The notes below the pieces were generated by a model. The model saw nothing but the letters and a program-made list of their open reading frames with translations. It was not told where the DNA came from and searched no databases. 10,296 bases of DNA from Bradyrhizobiaceae bacterium (GTDB lineage Bacteria; Pseudomonadota; Alphaproteobacteria; Rhizobiales; Xanthobacteraceae), in assembly GCA_016793685.1 (NCBI GenBank), contig JAEULX010000276.1:1-10296 (forward strand). The letters are read 5' to 3'. The translations under genes were made by a program, and so were the position numbers. Below, piece by piece: positions 1 through 6,358 of this stretch. The stretch's first letter is position 1; each line of letters begins with the position of its first letter.

Positions 1-93
1 CGCCTGGGCGGCGAGGTGGGCGAAACCTATGGCGCCCGCGGCCTCGCCCGTGAAGAAGCCGACCGGCTGATCAAGCGGGCCATGCCGGAGTAG
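1..93 (+). CDS. 3' end of an unidentified protein gene (partial)
   Basis: Frame 1 is open from the window edge to a TAG at 91-93 and encodes 30 residues ending in KRAMPE. The segment looks like ordinary soluble protein: a Gly-rich stretch (RLGGEVGETYGARG) followed by an amphipathic, charged helix (LAREEADRLIKRA). The start and most of the gene lie outside the window, and I do not recognise the family from this tail. It converges on ruvX with 46 bases between the two stop codons. That it is a real gene is supported by helix-like composition and by the typical convergent spacing, but not by homology. Confidence 0.5.
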   Translation, partial: RLGGEVGETYGARGLAREEADRLIKRAMPE

Positions 94-97
94 GGCG

Positions 98-135
98 GCC
101 GTTTGCGTACGTTCACAAGGCAAAAGCAAAACGGC
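98..135. terminator. Possible bidirectional hairpin between convergent genes
   Basis: GCCGTTTGC at 98-106 can pair with GCAAAACGGC at 126-135 with one bulged A, leaving a loop of about 19 bases. It lies in the 46-base gap between the stop codons of the left-edge gene and ruvX. The A/T-rich arms could give a short U-run for either strand. The loop is large, so this is a weak call. Confidence 0.3.
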
Positions 136-139
136 GCGG

Positions 140-640
140 TCAGGGTTCGGACGCCCCGACAGCGTCCAGGTTGCCGCGCCTGAGCCGGTCGAGCGCGCCT
201 TGCAGGATGAAGACGGCGGCGTGCTGGTCGATCACCGCTTTCCGTTTGCGGCGGCTGGCGTCCGCGGCGATCAGCTCGCGCTCGACCGCGGCGGTCGACA
301 GGCGCTCGTCCCACAGGCCGATCGGCAGGTCGGTGCGCCGAGCGAGGTTTCGGGCGAAAGCCCGCGTCGATTGCGCGCGCGGACCCTCGGTTCCGTCCAT
401 GTTGATGGGCAACCCGAGCACGAATCCGACTGCGTTCCGCTCCGCCGCGAGTTCCAAGAGGCGCGCGGCGTCGGCCGTGAAGGTCTTGCGCGCGATCGTT
501 TCCACGCCCGTCGCGAGCCGCCGGTCGGGATCGCTGGTGGCGACGCCGATCGTCTTGTCGCCGAGGTCGAGCCCGATCAGGGCGCCGGCCAGGGGGAGCA
601 GCACGTGAAGGTCGGCAAGCGTAACGATCGCGCCGGGCAT
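140..640 (-). CDS. ruvX: Putative pre-16S rRNA nuclease / Holliday junction resolvase-like RuvX (YqgF family)
   Basis: A 166-residue RNase H-fold protein of the YqgF/RuvX family, known for processing the 5' end of 16S rRNA and proposed as a Holliday junction resolvase; it acts in the cytosol. Family signatures are in order: GLDLGDKTIGVATSD (Asp25), LGLPINMDGTEGPRAQ (about 75-90), WDERLSTAAVER (Glu112) and DQHAAVFILQGALD (Asp138). The three acidic residues expected at the active site are all present. I chose the ATG at 638-640 because an AGGCGGG-like Shine-Dalgarno lies just upstream; an ATG 15 bases further out (653-655) is in frame but has no ribosome binding site. The Leu/Ala-rich leader of about 20 residues before the GLDLG motif is common in alphaproteobacterial homologues. 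It is transcribed divergently from the UPF0173 gene. Confidence 0.95.
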   Translation of the reverse strand: MPGAIVTLADLHVLLPLAGALIGLDLGDKTIGVATSDPDRRLATGVETIARKTFTADAARLLELAAERNAVGFVLGLPINMDGTEGPRAQSTRAFARNLARRTDLPIGLWDERLSTAAVERELIAADASRRKRKAVIDQHAAVFILQGALDRLRRGNLDAVGASEP

Positions 641-679
641 GCCCCCGCCTAGCATGCGCGTCCGTGCGGCGCGAGCCGA

Positions 680-709
680 TTGACGGCGGCGGCCGCCTTT
701 GGGTTATCC
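680..709 (+). promoter_or_regulatory. Candidate sigma-70-type promoter for the UPF0173 gene
   Basis: TTGACG at 680-685 and TTATCC at 704-709 are separated by 18 bases, a reasonable housekeeping -35/-10 pair. The site is 74 bases upstream of the ATG at 783, inside the divergent region shared with ruvX. A GC palindrome (GGCGGCCGCC) falls in the spacer; whether it matters is unknown. The call rests on consensus matching by eye. Confidence 0.35.
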
Positions 710-769
710 TCGCCGCGTATTCTTCCCCACGCGCGGCCGTGCGGCCGACTGCGCCGAATTCTCAAGCCC

Positions 770-776
770 GAGGAAA
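770..776 (+). promoter_or_regulatory. Ribosome binding site that sets the start at 783
   Basis: GAGGAAA ends 6 bases before the ATG at 783. It decides against the in-frame ATG at 699, which would add 28 residues unlike the family's N-terminus. Confidence 0.7.
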
Positions 777-782
777 TTTCCC

Positions 783-1481
783 ATGCAGATCACCTGGTTC
801 GGACATTCTGCCTTCCGCCTCGATTTCAATGGCGTGGCCGTCCTGATCGACCCGTTCTTCACCGGCAATCCGGCCTTCGTCTCCGACAAGGAGGAGGCCA
901 TCAAGGGCGTGAGCCATATCCTCCTGACCCACGGCCATGCCGATCACGTCGGCGATACCCTCGACATCGCCAAGAAGACGGGCGCGACCGTCAGCACCAA
1001 CTACGATCTCGGCATGTGGCTGGTGTCGAAGGGGCTGGAGAAATTCAACCCGATGAACACCGGGGGCACCACCGACCTCGGCGGGTTCGCCATGACGCTT
1101 GTGCGCGCCGACCATTCGTCCGGCGACGTGATGGGGGAAATTCCGATCTACCTCGGCAATCCTTGCGGGGTGGTCGTCAGGGCGGCGGGCGAGCCCACCG
1201 TCTACCATATGGGCGATACCGACATCTTCTCCGACATGGGGCTGATTGCCGAGCTCTACGAACCGAAGATCGCGATGGTTCCGATCGGTGACCGCTTTAC
1301 GATGGGTGCGCGAACCGCTTCCCTCGCCGTCAAGCGCTACTTCAAGCTCGACGCCGTCATTCCGTGCCATTACGGCTCCTTCCCCATCATCGATCCGACC
1401 GCCGACAAGTTCGTTGCCGAGATGAAGGGCCATGCCACCAAGGTGGTCGTGCCGGACAAGGGCAAGCCTGTGCAGGTGTGA
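783..1481 (+). CDS. UPF0173 family metal-dependent hydrolase (metallo-beta-lactamase fold)
   Basis: A 232-residue single-domain protein of the UPF0173 group of metallo-beta-lactamase-fold hydrolases. These are soluble and metal-binding, and their physiological substrate is not established. Visible ligand motifs are THGHADH (His50, His52, Asp54, His55), the ADHS motif with His111, the GDTD motif with Asp145, and the CHYGSF motif with His196. Together they make a complete two-metal site. The N-terminus MQITWFGHSAF is the normal start for the family. The ATG at 783 is preceded by GAGGAAA at 770-776. The frame stays open to another ATG at 699, but those extra 28 residues are not part of the family and have no ribosome binding site. 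The gene stands alone, divergent from ruvX. Confidence 0.93.
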   Translation: MQITWFGHSAFRLDFNGVAVLIDPFFTGNPAFVSDKEEAIKGVSHILLTHGHADHVGDTLDIAKKTGATVSTNYDLGMWLVSKGLEKFNPMNTGGTTDLGGFAMTLVRADHSSGDVMGEIPIYLGNPCGVVVRAAGEPTVYHMGDTDIFSDMGLIAELYEPKIAMVPIGDRFTMGARTASLAVKRYFKLDAVIPCHYGSFPIIDPTADKFVAEMKGHATKVVVPDKGKPVQV

Positions 1482-1551
1482 GCAGGTTCTCACCGCCGGG
1501 GGCGTCTGATGGAAAACTCTAAAAAGTTCGAAAAAGATTCCGGCGTGGAGG

Positions 1552-1576
1552 GGAACCCATCGGCGGACACCGCGTT
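1552..1576 (+). promoter_or_regulatory. Candidate EcfG (general stress sigma factor) promoter
   Basis: GGAAC at 1552-1556 and CGTT at 1573-1576 are separated by exactly 16 bases. This matches the alphaproteobacterial EcfG/RpoE2 consensus GGAAC-N16/17-CGTT. The expected transcription start would be near 1582-1585, giving a 5' leader of about 36-39 bases before the ATG at 1621, with the ribosome binding site in place. An A-rich stretch (1512-1539), unusual in this GC-rich DNA, lies just upstream and might act as an UP-like element. The match is seen directly; use by EcfG is inferred. Confidence 0.55.
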
Positions 1577-1620
1577 ATGAGTCCAGTCGCGTCGCGGGGA
1601 CTTCCGGCCGGGGAGTAAAC

Positions 1621-2283
1621 ATGTCTAAGCGCTATCGCTCGAATTATTCCCTTTGGCCCGAGCAGTCGCGACCCCGTCGCACCATCCCGATGACAATTGC
1701 CGTTGGTGGATTCGCCATAGGCATTGCGTGCGCGGTGGCCGCTCACAGCGTTGTGACCGATTTCCTCAAGCCGACCGCCCCACCCGAGGTGGTGGCAACG
1801 CAAGATGATCCGATTGCGCAAGTGCCGATCTATGCGACGGCAGCCGCACCGGCTGCGGCGAGCGCCGAGCAGATCAGCCGCAATCGGACACGCTCCGTCG
1901 CCAAGGTGACCCTGCCGAGCATCGGAACTCGTGCGCCGGCTGCGGCAGCCGACACTGACGGACGCGGTGGCGCGACCGTCGGTCGTGCCGGCGAGGCGCT
2001 GGCCAGCGAGCCCAGCCCCGCTGCGGCGGTGCAAGCAGTGGCGGCGGCGCCGGCCTCCGGGACGGAGGCGGAAATCAAGCCTGCCGAGGACCCTGCTGCC
2101 GCCGCGCCCGAGCCGCCCAAGGCGAAGCAGAAAGCGCGCGCCAATAAGTCGACTCGGACAGCAAAGCGCAAGCGCGGGCGGTCGGAGTATGCATCTGGCT
2201 ATCGCAACCCTTCGTTTTTTGGATGGGGCCAACAACCGTATTACGCCAGGCAGCAATATTACGGCCGGTATCAGTACTATTGA
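1621..2283 (+). CDS. Membrane-anchored Ala/Pro-rich protein with Tyr-rich C-terminal tail, unknown function
   Basis: A 220-residue protein I do not recognise. The N-terminus is short and basic (SKRYR, RPRR). One hydrophobic segment at about residues 22-44 would anchor it in the inner membrane, with the remainder probably periplasmic by the positive-inside rule. Residues 50-165 are low-complexity, rich in Ala and Pro. Residues 167-187 are strongly basic (KAKQKARANK, AKRKRGR). The last 30 residues are rich in Tyr, Gln and aromatic residues (GWGQQPYY, RQQYYGRYQYY). There are no catalytic motifs and the only Cys is in the membrane segment. The ATG is preceded by GGGGAG at 1610-1615. A candidate EcfG promoter sits 45 bases upstream, so expression under general stress is plausible. 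A peptidoglycan- or polyanion-contacting role would suit the basic and aromatic tail but is a guess. Confidence 0.75.
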   Translation: MSKRYRSNYSLWPEQSRPRRTIPMTIAVGGFAIGIACAVAAHSVVTDFLKPTAPPEVVATQDDPIAQVPIYATAAAPAAASAEQISRNRTRSVAKVTLPSIGTRAPAAAADTDGRGGATVGRAGEALASEPSPAAAVQAVAAAPASGTEAEIKPAEDPAAAAPEPPKAKQKARANKSTRTAKRKRGRSEYASGYRNPSFFGWGQQPYYARQQYYGRYQYY

Positions 2284-2388
2284 TCGCGATAGCGCCTCAC
2301 CTGAGCGCAGTTAATCCGCTCCGATTTCGGCGGCCGGCCTTTCCGGCGACGCAGAGCCGTTGACCTTCTCAGGGCACGTCCTTCCGGT

Positions 2389-2415
2389 CGCCGCCGTGCG
2401 GCGAGTGTAATTTTT
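2389..2415 (+). terminator. Possible Rho-independent terminator
   Basis: CGCCGC (2389-2394) and GCGGCG (2398-2403) form a perfect 6-base-pair GC stem with a 3-base loop, followed by AGTGTAA and then five T at 2411-2415. It lies 106 bases beyond the stop of the 1621-2283 gene. The T-run begins 8 bases after the stem, further than in the textbook form, so confidence is moderate at best. Confidence 0.35.
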
Positions 2416-2442
2416 CTCCAGATGCGCCGGTTGGCGCGCACG

Positions 2443-2478
2443 GCGTCCCCCGGCCCGGCGGCGTCCCCCGGCCCGGCG
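2443..2478. repeat. Perfect tandem duplication of an 18-base GC-rich unit
   Basis: GCGTCCCCCGGCCCGGCG occurs twice in a row (2443-2460 and 2461-2478) without a mismatch in an intergenic region. It is probably the result of replication slippage. Confidence 0.85.
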
Positions 2479-2593
2479 CCGGCCGCGCTTTGTCGCCGCT
2501 CGACGCAAGCGCCGATTCTGCGCTTCAACTCGCCGCCGCGACGCATTATCTCAGCGCTACGAGCTGGAATCCCTCCCTTCACGGAGCCTGAGT

Positions 2594-3142
2594 ATGCGGA
2601 TCAAGGCGTTGCGATGGAACGCCGCCAAATGGCGGCCCGCGCTGTTGCTGAGTTTGATGTGTAGTCTTGCGTTGGTGGACGCTGGCCGCGCCGCCGATGA
2701 ACCTGACCTGATTTTTCGCCGCTCGACGGTGTTCAAGCTGCTGACCCCGAACGATAAGCTTGCAACCTACGCCATCGACGACCCGAACGTCGACGGCGTC
2801 GCCTGCTATTTCACGGTGCCGGAGCGTGGCGGCGTGAAGGGGTGGCTGGGCATCGCCGAGGAGGTATCGGATATTTCCCTGTCCTGCCGCCAGGTCGGGC
2901 CGATTCGGTTCAAGCAGAAATTCAGCCAGGGCGAGGATATGTTTCGCCAGCGGCGCTCGCTCTTCTTCAAGAAAATGCAGATTGTGCGCGGCTGCGACAC
3001 CAAGCGTAACGTCCTCGTTTATATGGTATATTCCGATCGCTTGGTCGAGGGCTCGCCGAAGAACTCGACCTCGAGCGTGCCGGTCATGCCGTGGGGGGCG
3101 AGCGATACGGTGCAGCGCTGCGGCGACTTCGTCGACAGCTGA
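2594..3142 (+). CDS. creA: CreA family secreted protein
   Basis: A 182-residue protein of the CreA family, exported proteins of unknown biochemical role named after the first gene of the E. coli creABCD locus. An N-terminal signal peptide covers residues 1-33 or 34 (basic start, hydrophobic core ALLLSLMCSLALV, cleavage near GRA-AD). The mature part follows CreA through its length: STVFKLLTPNDK, DDPNVDGVACYF, GGVKGWLGIAEEVSD, SCRQVGPI, RSLFFKKMQIVR, VYSDRLVEGSPKNS and SVPVMPW. The two conserved cysteines (71 and 98) could form a disulfide; Cys134 and Cys176 are two more that the E. coli protein, as I recall it, lacks. No creBC two-component pair or creD is next to it, so it stands alone, as is usual in alphaproteobacteria. 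GGAG at 2583-2586 supports the start. Confidence 0.92.
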   Translation: MRIKALRWNAAKWRPALLLSLMCSLALVDAGRAADEPDLIFRRSTVFKLLTPNDKLATYAIDDPNVDGVACYFTVPERGGVKGWLGIAEEVSDISLSCRQVGPIRFKQKFSQGEDMFRQRRSLFFKKMQIVRGCDTKRNVLVYMVYSDRLVEGSPKNSTSSVPVMPWGASDTVQRCGDFVDS

Positions 3143-3380
3143 CGAGCCGTTTGCCGCGTATTGAAACCAAATTGCGCGTACCGGGCTTGATCTTGACAAT
3201 CGCGGAGGCGACGGGTCACTTTTTCGTCTTTCGCCGCACGCGTTCGGTGGGCGCCACGGAGCGAGGGGCGGTGGCTATCGAGACTGCAATCCGATATGAC
3301 GGCCCACGGTTTTGCTTACGACCCGGGCCTGTCGCCTGGATCTGACCATGTAATAACCCGGCTGCAACCTTCGGCCCAAT

Positions 3381-4367
3381 ATGCGCCTGTCGCAAGACGT
3401 CATTTATAGCCTGCTGGAATCCTCGCCGAATGGTCTGCTCGTAACCGACGCCGAGGCGCGAATCGTTTTTCTCAACGACTACGTCGAACGGTTGTCGGGG
3501 TATCGCCGGGACGAGTTGCTTGGCCAATCGGTCGATGTCCTGGTGCCCGACCGGTCGCGCGCTCAGCACGCCGGTTTGCGGCAGTTGTTTGCGCGCGCCC
3601 CGCGCGAGCGGGCGATGGGATCCGGACGCGATTTGATGGCGCGGCACCGGGACGGTGCCGATGTACCGGTCGAAATCGCGCTCAAGCCGATCCAGTCCGA
3701 GGGCAAGGACTACGTTATCGTCGTCATCATCGACATCAGCGAGCGCAAGCGCATCGAGGATCGGCAGCGGCTGCTCATCGGCGAGCTCAACCATCGCATA
3801 CAGAATTTGTTCGCAGTCGTTCAATCGGTGGCGCTGCACAGCCTCGGCGGGAATCATCCGCTGGGCGAAGCCCGCGAAATGTTCATCGATCGTCTGCAGT
3901 CGCTCGGCCGCGCCTATACGATGATGACCGAGCAAGAGTGGCGCGGCGCACCGCTCCGTCAAATCCTCGTGGCGGAGACCTCGGCCTTCGCCGACCGCGT
4001 CAGCCTCACCGGTCTCGACGTGATGGTGCGGCAGAAGGCGGCCCAAAGCTTCGCGCTGCTCCTGCATGAGCTGACCACCAATGCGGTAAAATACGGCGCG
4101 TTGTCCGTTCCTGCCGGCAAAGTCGATGTGCGCTGGAACGTCGACCGGGAGCAGCGTCCCGGCGTGTTCGTCCTGTCATGGGAGGAGACGGGCGGACCGG
4201 TGGTGACTCAGCCGACGCGCGCAGGCTATGGACGCCGCATCATCGAGGATACGATGCGGCGCATCGGCAAGCACCAGATCGAATACGCCGAATCGGGCCT
4301 GAAATACCGAATGGAGGCGCCGGTCGAGAAAGTCGGCTGGGTGATCGAGAAAAAGCCGCCTCCGTAG
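3381..4367 (+). CDS. PAS domain-containing HWE/HisKA_2-family sensor histidine kinase
   Basis: A 328-residue soluble histidine kinase with no membrane segment. A PAS sensor domain spans about residues 5-120 (SSPNGLLVTDAEARIVFLND, YRRDELLG, ending in the usual IDISERKRIED). The dimerisation/phosphoacceptor box is LNHRIQNLFAVVQSV, with His138 as the likely phosphorylated residue. The ATP-binding part has HELTTNAVKYGALS with Asn234 and the family-defining WxE motif (Trp267, Glu269), followed by GGPVV and GYGRRIIED. The His229 of HEL and the WxE fit the HWE group, which commonly feeds the PhyR-NepR-EcfG stress pathway or single-domain regulators. No response regulator is adjacent, so it is an orphan. 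The start at 3381 has no clear ribosome binding site, but an in-frame stop at 3354-3356 leaves no other start nearby. It converges on the caspase/FGE gene with a 9-base gap. Confidence 0.92.
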   Translation: MRLSQDVIYSLLESSPNGLLVTDAEARIVFLNDYVERLSGYRRDELLGQSVDVLVPDRSRAQHAGLRQLFARAPRERAMGSGRDLMARHRDGADVPVEIALKPIQSEGKDYVIVVIIDISERKRIEDRQRLLIGELNHRIQNLFAVVQSVALHSLGGNHPLGEAREMFIDRLQSLGRAYTMMTEQEWRGAPLRQILVAETSAFADRVSLTGLDVMVRQKAAQSFALLLHELTTNAVKYGALSVPAGKVDVRWNVDREQRPGVFVLSWEETGGPVVTQPTRAGYGRRIIEDTMRRIGKHQIEYAESGLKYRMEAPVEKVGWVIEKKPPP

Positions 4368-4376
4368 GCCGCAAGA

Positions 4377-6023
4377 TCACAGATTCCGCGCCGGGCGGAA
4401 GCCGTTGGCAAAATACCGCACGTCCTTGTCATAGCGGAATCGCGCCGGTGAACGGATTGCGTCGGCCGCGTTGCCGAACGCGCCGCCGCGCAGCACCCGC
4501 AGCGAACATTGACCGTTGGTCGAAGCGGAGCCGTCCTTCGGGGCGCTGCTGTAGGTATCGTTCCAGCAATCCTCGACCCATTCGGCGGCATTGCCGGCGG
4601 TGTCGTACAGGCCAAACGCATTGGGCCGGAATGCACCGGCCGCCGTCGTTTTTGATCCACCGTCGGGCGCGCCGCAGTCGTGGCAGTTGGCGAGCCCTTT
4701 CCCTTTGTCGCCCCCCCACCAGAATGGCGATTTCGACCCCGCGCGGGCGGCATATTCCCATTCGGCTTCGGTGGGGAGCCGATATTGCTTCCCGGTTTTC
4801 TGCGACAGCCAGGCGAGGTATCCCTTGGCGTCATCCCAACTCACGTCGATGACCGGGCGATCGCCGCGGCCCCAACCGCGGTCATTGGGCCGATAGCTGC
4901 ATGCGCCCGCGGCGACGCATTGGTCCCATTCCGCAAATGTAACCTCGCGGCGGCCGATCGCGATCGGACGTGCAATGGTGACGCGGTGGATCGGCTTCTC
5001 CCTCGGGGTATCGTTCGAGCCCATATCGAATTCGCCGGCGGGAATGACGATCATTTCCGGGCATTCGGCGCAATCGCGGAAGGTTTCGCCCGGCATGCTG
5101 CCGCTCGGCGGGTTCGCCTGCGCCGTCTGCGCCGGCGGTTCGGACGCCGCCTTTGGCGGAGCGGGAGGGGGAGCAGGAGCGGGCCGTTCGGCTCTACGCG
5201 CTGGCGCCGGCGCCGGTTCGGCAGGCGGAGGCGGCGCCGCGGCTTCGGCGCTCGGCCGGTTGAAAAAGAAGTCGTCGGTCAAGGAGGACGATATCCACGG
5301 CACCTGGTCGCCTTTCGACGTCCGGGCAACGCCGTTACGGGCGCGCAGAAACACCTGCTCGGCCGTGGACTGGCGGGGTGCGCGCATCTCCTTCAGCAGT
5401 TCGCTCATGAACAAGCTCGGATTGGCGTCGACGTCATCATGCGCCTTGTCGAGCGAGGCGCTGCTGATCGCGACCGTGCGCTCGGGAACGGCCGTCGCCG
5501 AGAGTCCCGCGGAATAGCTGCGGAAGCGTCGCTCGAACGGATTTTTGCGCGAGGCGTCGATAATCAGCAGTAGAACTTTTGCGCCCTTCGCGTGAATCTG
5601 GCCGAGGGTCCGCTCGACGCTGATGCCGTCTTGCTGGGCGTCCCGTTCCGCCCAGATTCTCGCGTCAATCGGGATAAGATAGTTCTGGCGGTTGACCTGA
5701 ATGCCGAACCCGCTGAAGTAAAACAGAACCGTCGCGCCGGACGGAACCGTCGCCGCGAACTGGTCGATTGTCCGCTGCATATCCTCCTTGCCGAGATTTT
5801 CCTTGAGCACGACTTCGAAGCCGTCGCGCCGCAGCTCCTCGGCAAGCGCGCGTGCGTCCCTGACCGGATTGGTCAGCCTCACGTCGGAATCGCGGTAATT
5901 GGCATTGGCGATGAGCAGGGCCATGCGCGGCTCCGGCCGGGTGGCCGTCGTCGGCTGGGCGAACGCCGACCCGGTCAGTGCGCCGACAATCAAAAAAAGG
6001 AGAAGTGCCAGGCGCCACTTCAT
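4377..6023 (-). CDS. Secreted caspase-fold (peptidase C14-like) pseudo-enzyme fused to an FGE/SUMF1 domain
   Basis: A 548-residue two-domain protein. Residues 1-22 are a signal peptide (MKWRLALLLFLIVGALTG, cleavage at AFA-QP). Residues 32-255 are a caspase p20-like domain: MALLIANANYRDSDVRLTNP, VLFYFSGFGIQV, NYLIPIDA, IIDASRKNPF. The catalytic His expected in GHG is Phe106 and the catalytic Cys expected in DAC is Ser158, so peptidase activity is unlikely. A Pro/Ala linker covers 258-310. Residues 318-548 are a formylglycine-generating-enzyme-like domain: CPEMIVIPAGEFDMGS, RREVTFAEWDQCV, VSWDDAKGYLAWLS, YRLPTEAEWEYAARAG, GNAAEWVEDCW, RVLRGGAF, FRPAR. The cysteines of true FGE after RGG are missing. 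The ATG at 6021-6023 has AGGAAG (6030-6035) upstream. The frame runs on to 6257, but those 78 residues would bury the signal peptide. It is divergent from the DUF4399/caspase pair. Confidence 0.92.
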   Translation of the reverse strand: MKWRLALLLFLIVGALTGSAFAQPTTATRPEPRMALLIANANYRDSDVRLTNPVRDARALAEELRRDGFEVVLKENLGKEDMQRTIDQFAATVPSGATVLFYFSGFGIQVNRQNYLIPIDARIWAERDAQQDGISVERTLGQIHAKGAKVLLLIIDASRKNPFERRFRSYSAGLSATAVPERTVAISSASLDKAHDDVDANPSLFMSELLKEMRAPRQSTAEQVFLRARNGVARTSKGDQVPWISSSLTDDFFFNRPSAEAAAPPPPAEPAPAPARRAERPAPAPPPAPPKAASEPPAQTAQANPPSGSMPGETFRDCAECPEMIVIPAGEFDMGSNDTPREKPIHRVTIARPIAIGRREVTFAEWDQCVAAGACSYRPNDRGWGRGDRPVIDVSWDDAKGYLAWLSQKTGKQYRLPTEAEWEYAARAGSKSPFWWGGDKGKGLANCHDCGAPDGGSKTTAAGAFRPNAFGLYDTAGNAAEWVEDCWNDTYSSAPKDGSASTNGQCSLRVLRGGAFGNAADAIRSPARFRYDKDVRYFANGFRPARNL

Positions 6024-6040
6024 TTTTTGCTTCCTGTTGG

Positions 6041-6056
6041 CTCGCCGATAGGCGAG
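6041..6056 (-). promoter_or_regulatory. Perfect inverted repeat in the leader of the caspase/FGE gene
   Basis: CTCGCC (6041-6046) and GGCGAG (6051-6056) form a perfect 6-base-pair stem with a 4-base loop. In the minus-strand transcript it ends 5 bases before the AGGAAG ribosome binding site. It could be a hairpin that affects translation or an operator. It has no U-run on the downstream side, so it is not a terminator for this strand. Confidence 0.35.
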
Positions 6057-6344
6057 AAAATGACACGTGCGAGAGCCCAGAAGCTGCCGAGGCGGCGCAG
6101 CGCTTGCGGTGCTTTGGGACGCCCTCGTCACTCCGCGACAATGTCGCCCACTCGATGAACCGCGCCTTTGTTCGCGGCATCCTATGCACGATGGGAAAGT
6201 CGGACAATAATCAATCGCAGCCTCACCCCTTTTGTCGCAATCCAGGAATAGCGACACGCGGTTGACGGTATGAGATGTAGGTCACCGACAAGCGGGAATA
6301 AGTTCGATCAAGATCGGTCGCGTCGATGCTGCGATGCACTCTCT

Positions 6345-6350
6345 GGAGGG
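6345..6350 (+). promoter_or_regulatory. Ribosome binding site that favours a GTG start at 6359
   Basis: GGAGGG is followed by an 8-base spacer and GTG at 6359-6361. The in-frame ATG at 6326 has no ribosome binding site and would place 11 extra residues, including a charged segment, before the signal peptide. Confidence 0.7.
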
Positions 6351-6358
6351 TCAGGCTC

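Larger units (their letters stand above)
2284..2593. other. 310-base intergenic region, no gene seen
   Basis: This lies between the Tyr-rich-tail gene and the CreA-family gene. It contains a GC hairpin followed by five T (2389-2415), a perfect 18-base tandem duplication (2443-2478), and the ribosome binding site of the next gene (GGAG at 2583-2586). The short frames on both strands are very Arg/Ala-rich, as expected for chance frames in GC-rich DNA. A promoter for the downstream gene should lie between 2480 and 2590. The best pair I see is TTCAAC (2524-2529) with TTATCT (2546-2551), which is weak. Confidence 0.6.
6024..6358. other. 335-base divergent intergenic region between the two caspase-type transcription units
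   Basis: Both flanking genes start outward from here, so promoters for both must lie inside. I find no convincing -35/-10 pair. TTGACG at 6262-6267 on the plus strand has no good -10 partner at 16-18 bases. A perfect inverted repeat sits at 6041-6056, close to the minus-strand gene. The minus-strand frame that stays open from 6257 to the start at 6023 is Arg/Ser-rich and has no family resemblance; I treat it as noncoding leader. No RNA gene is apparent. Confidence 0.55.

Noticed and set aside
762..1493. 243-codon minus-strand frame opposite the UPF0173 gene
   Set aside because: It is an antisense shadow of a gene with all metal-binding motifs on the plus strand.
1478..1493. GTGAG/CTCAC hairpin at the end of the UPF0173 gene as a terminator
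   Set aside because: The stem has only 5 base pairs, overlaps the stop codon and is not followed by a T-run.
3193..3222. TTGACA upstream of the histidine kinase as a promoter
   Set aside because: No acceptable -10 hexamer is found 16-18 bases downstream.
4680..5573. 297-codon open frame on the plus strand opposite the caspase/FGE gene
   Set aside because: It has poly-Arg and Gly runs mirroring the Pro/Ala linker codons, no domain, and no ribosome binding site; the minus-strand frame has two clear domains.
6024..6257. N-terminal extension of 78 residues for the caspase/FGE protein
   Set aside because: It would place Cys/Arg/Ser-rich sequence before a perfect signal peptide, and the inner ATG has the good ribosome binding site.
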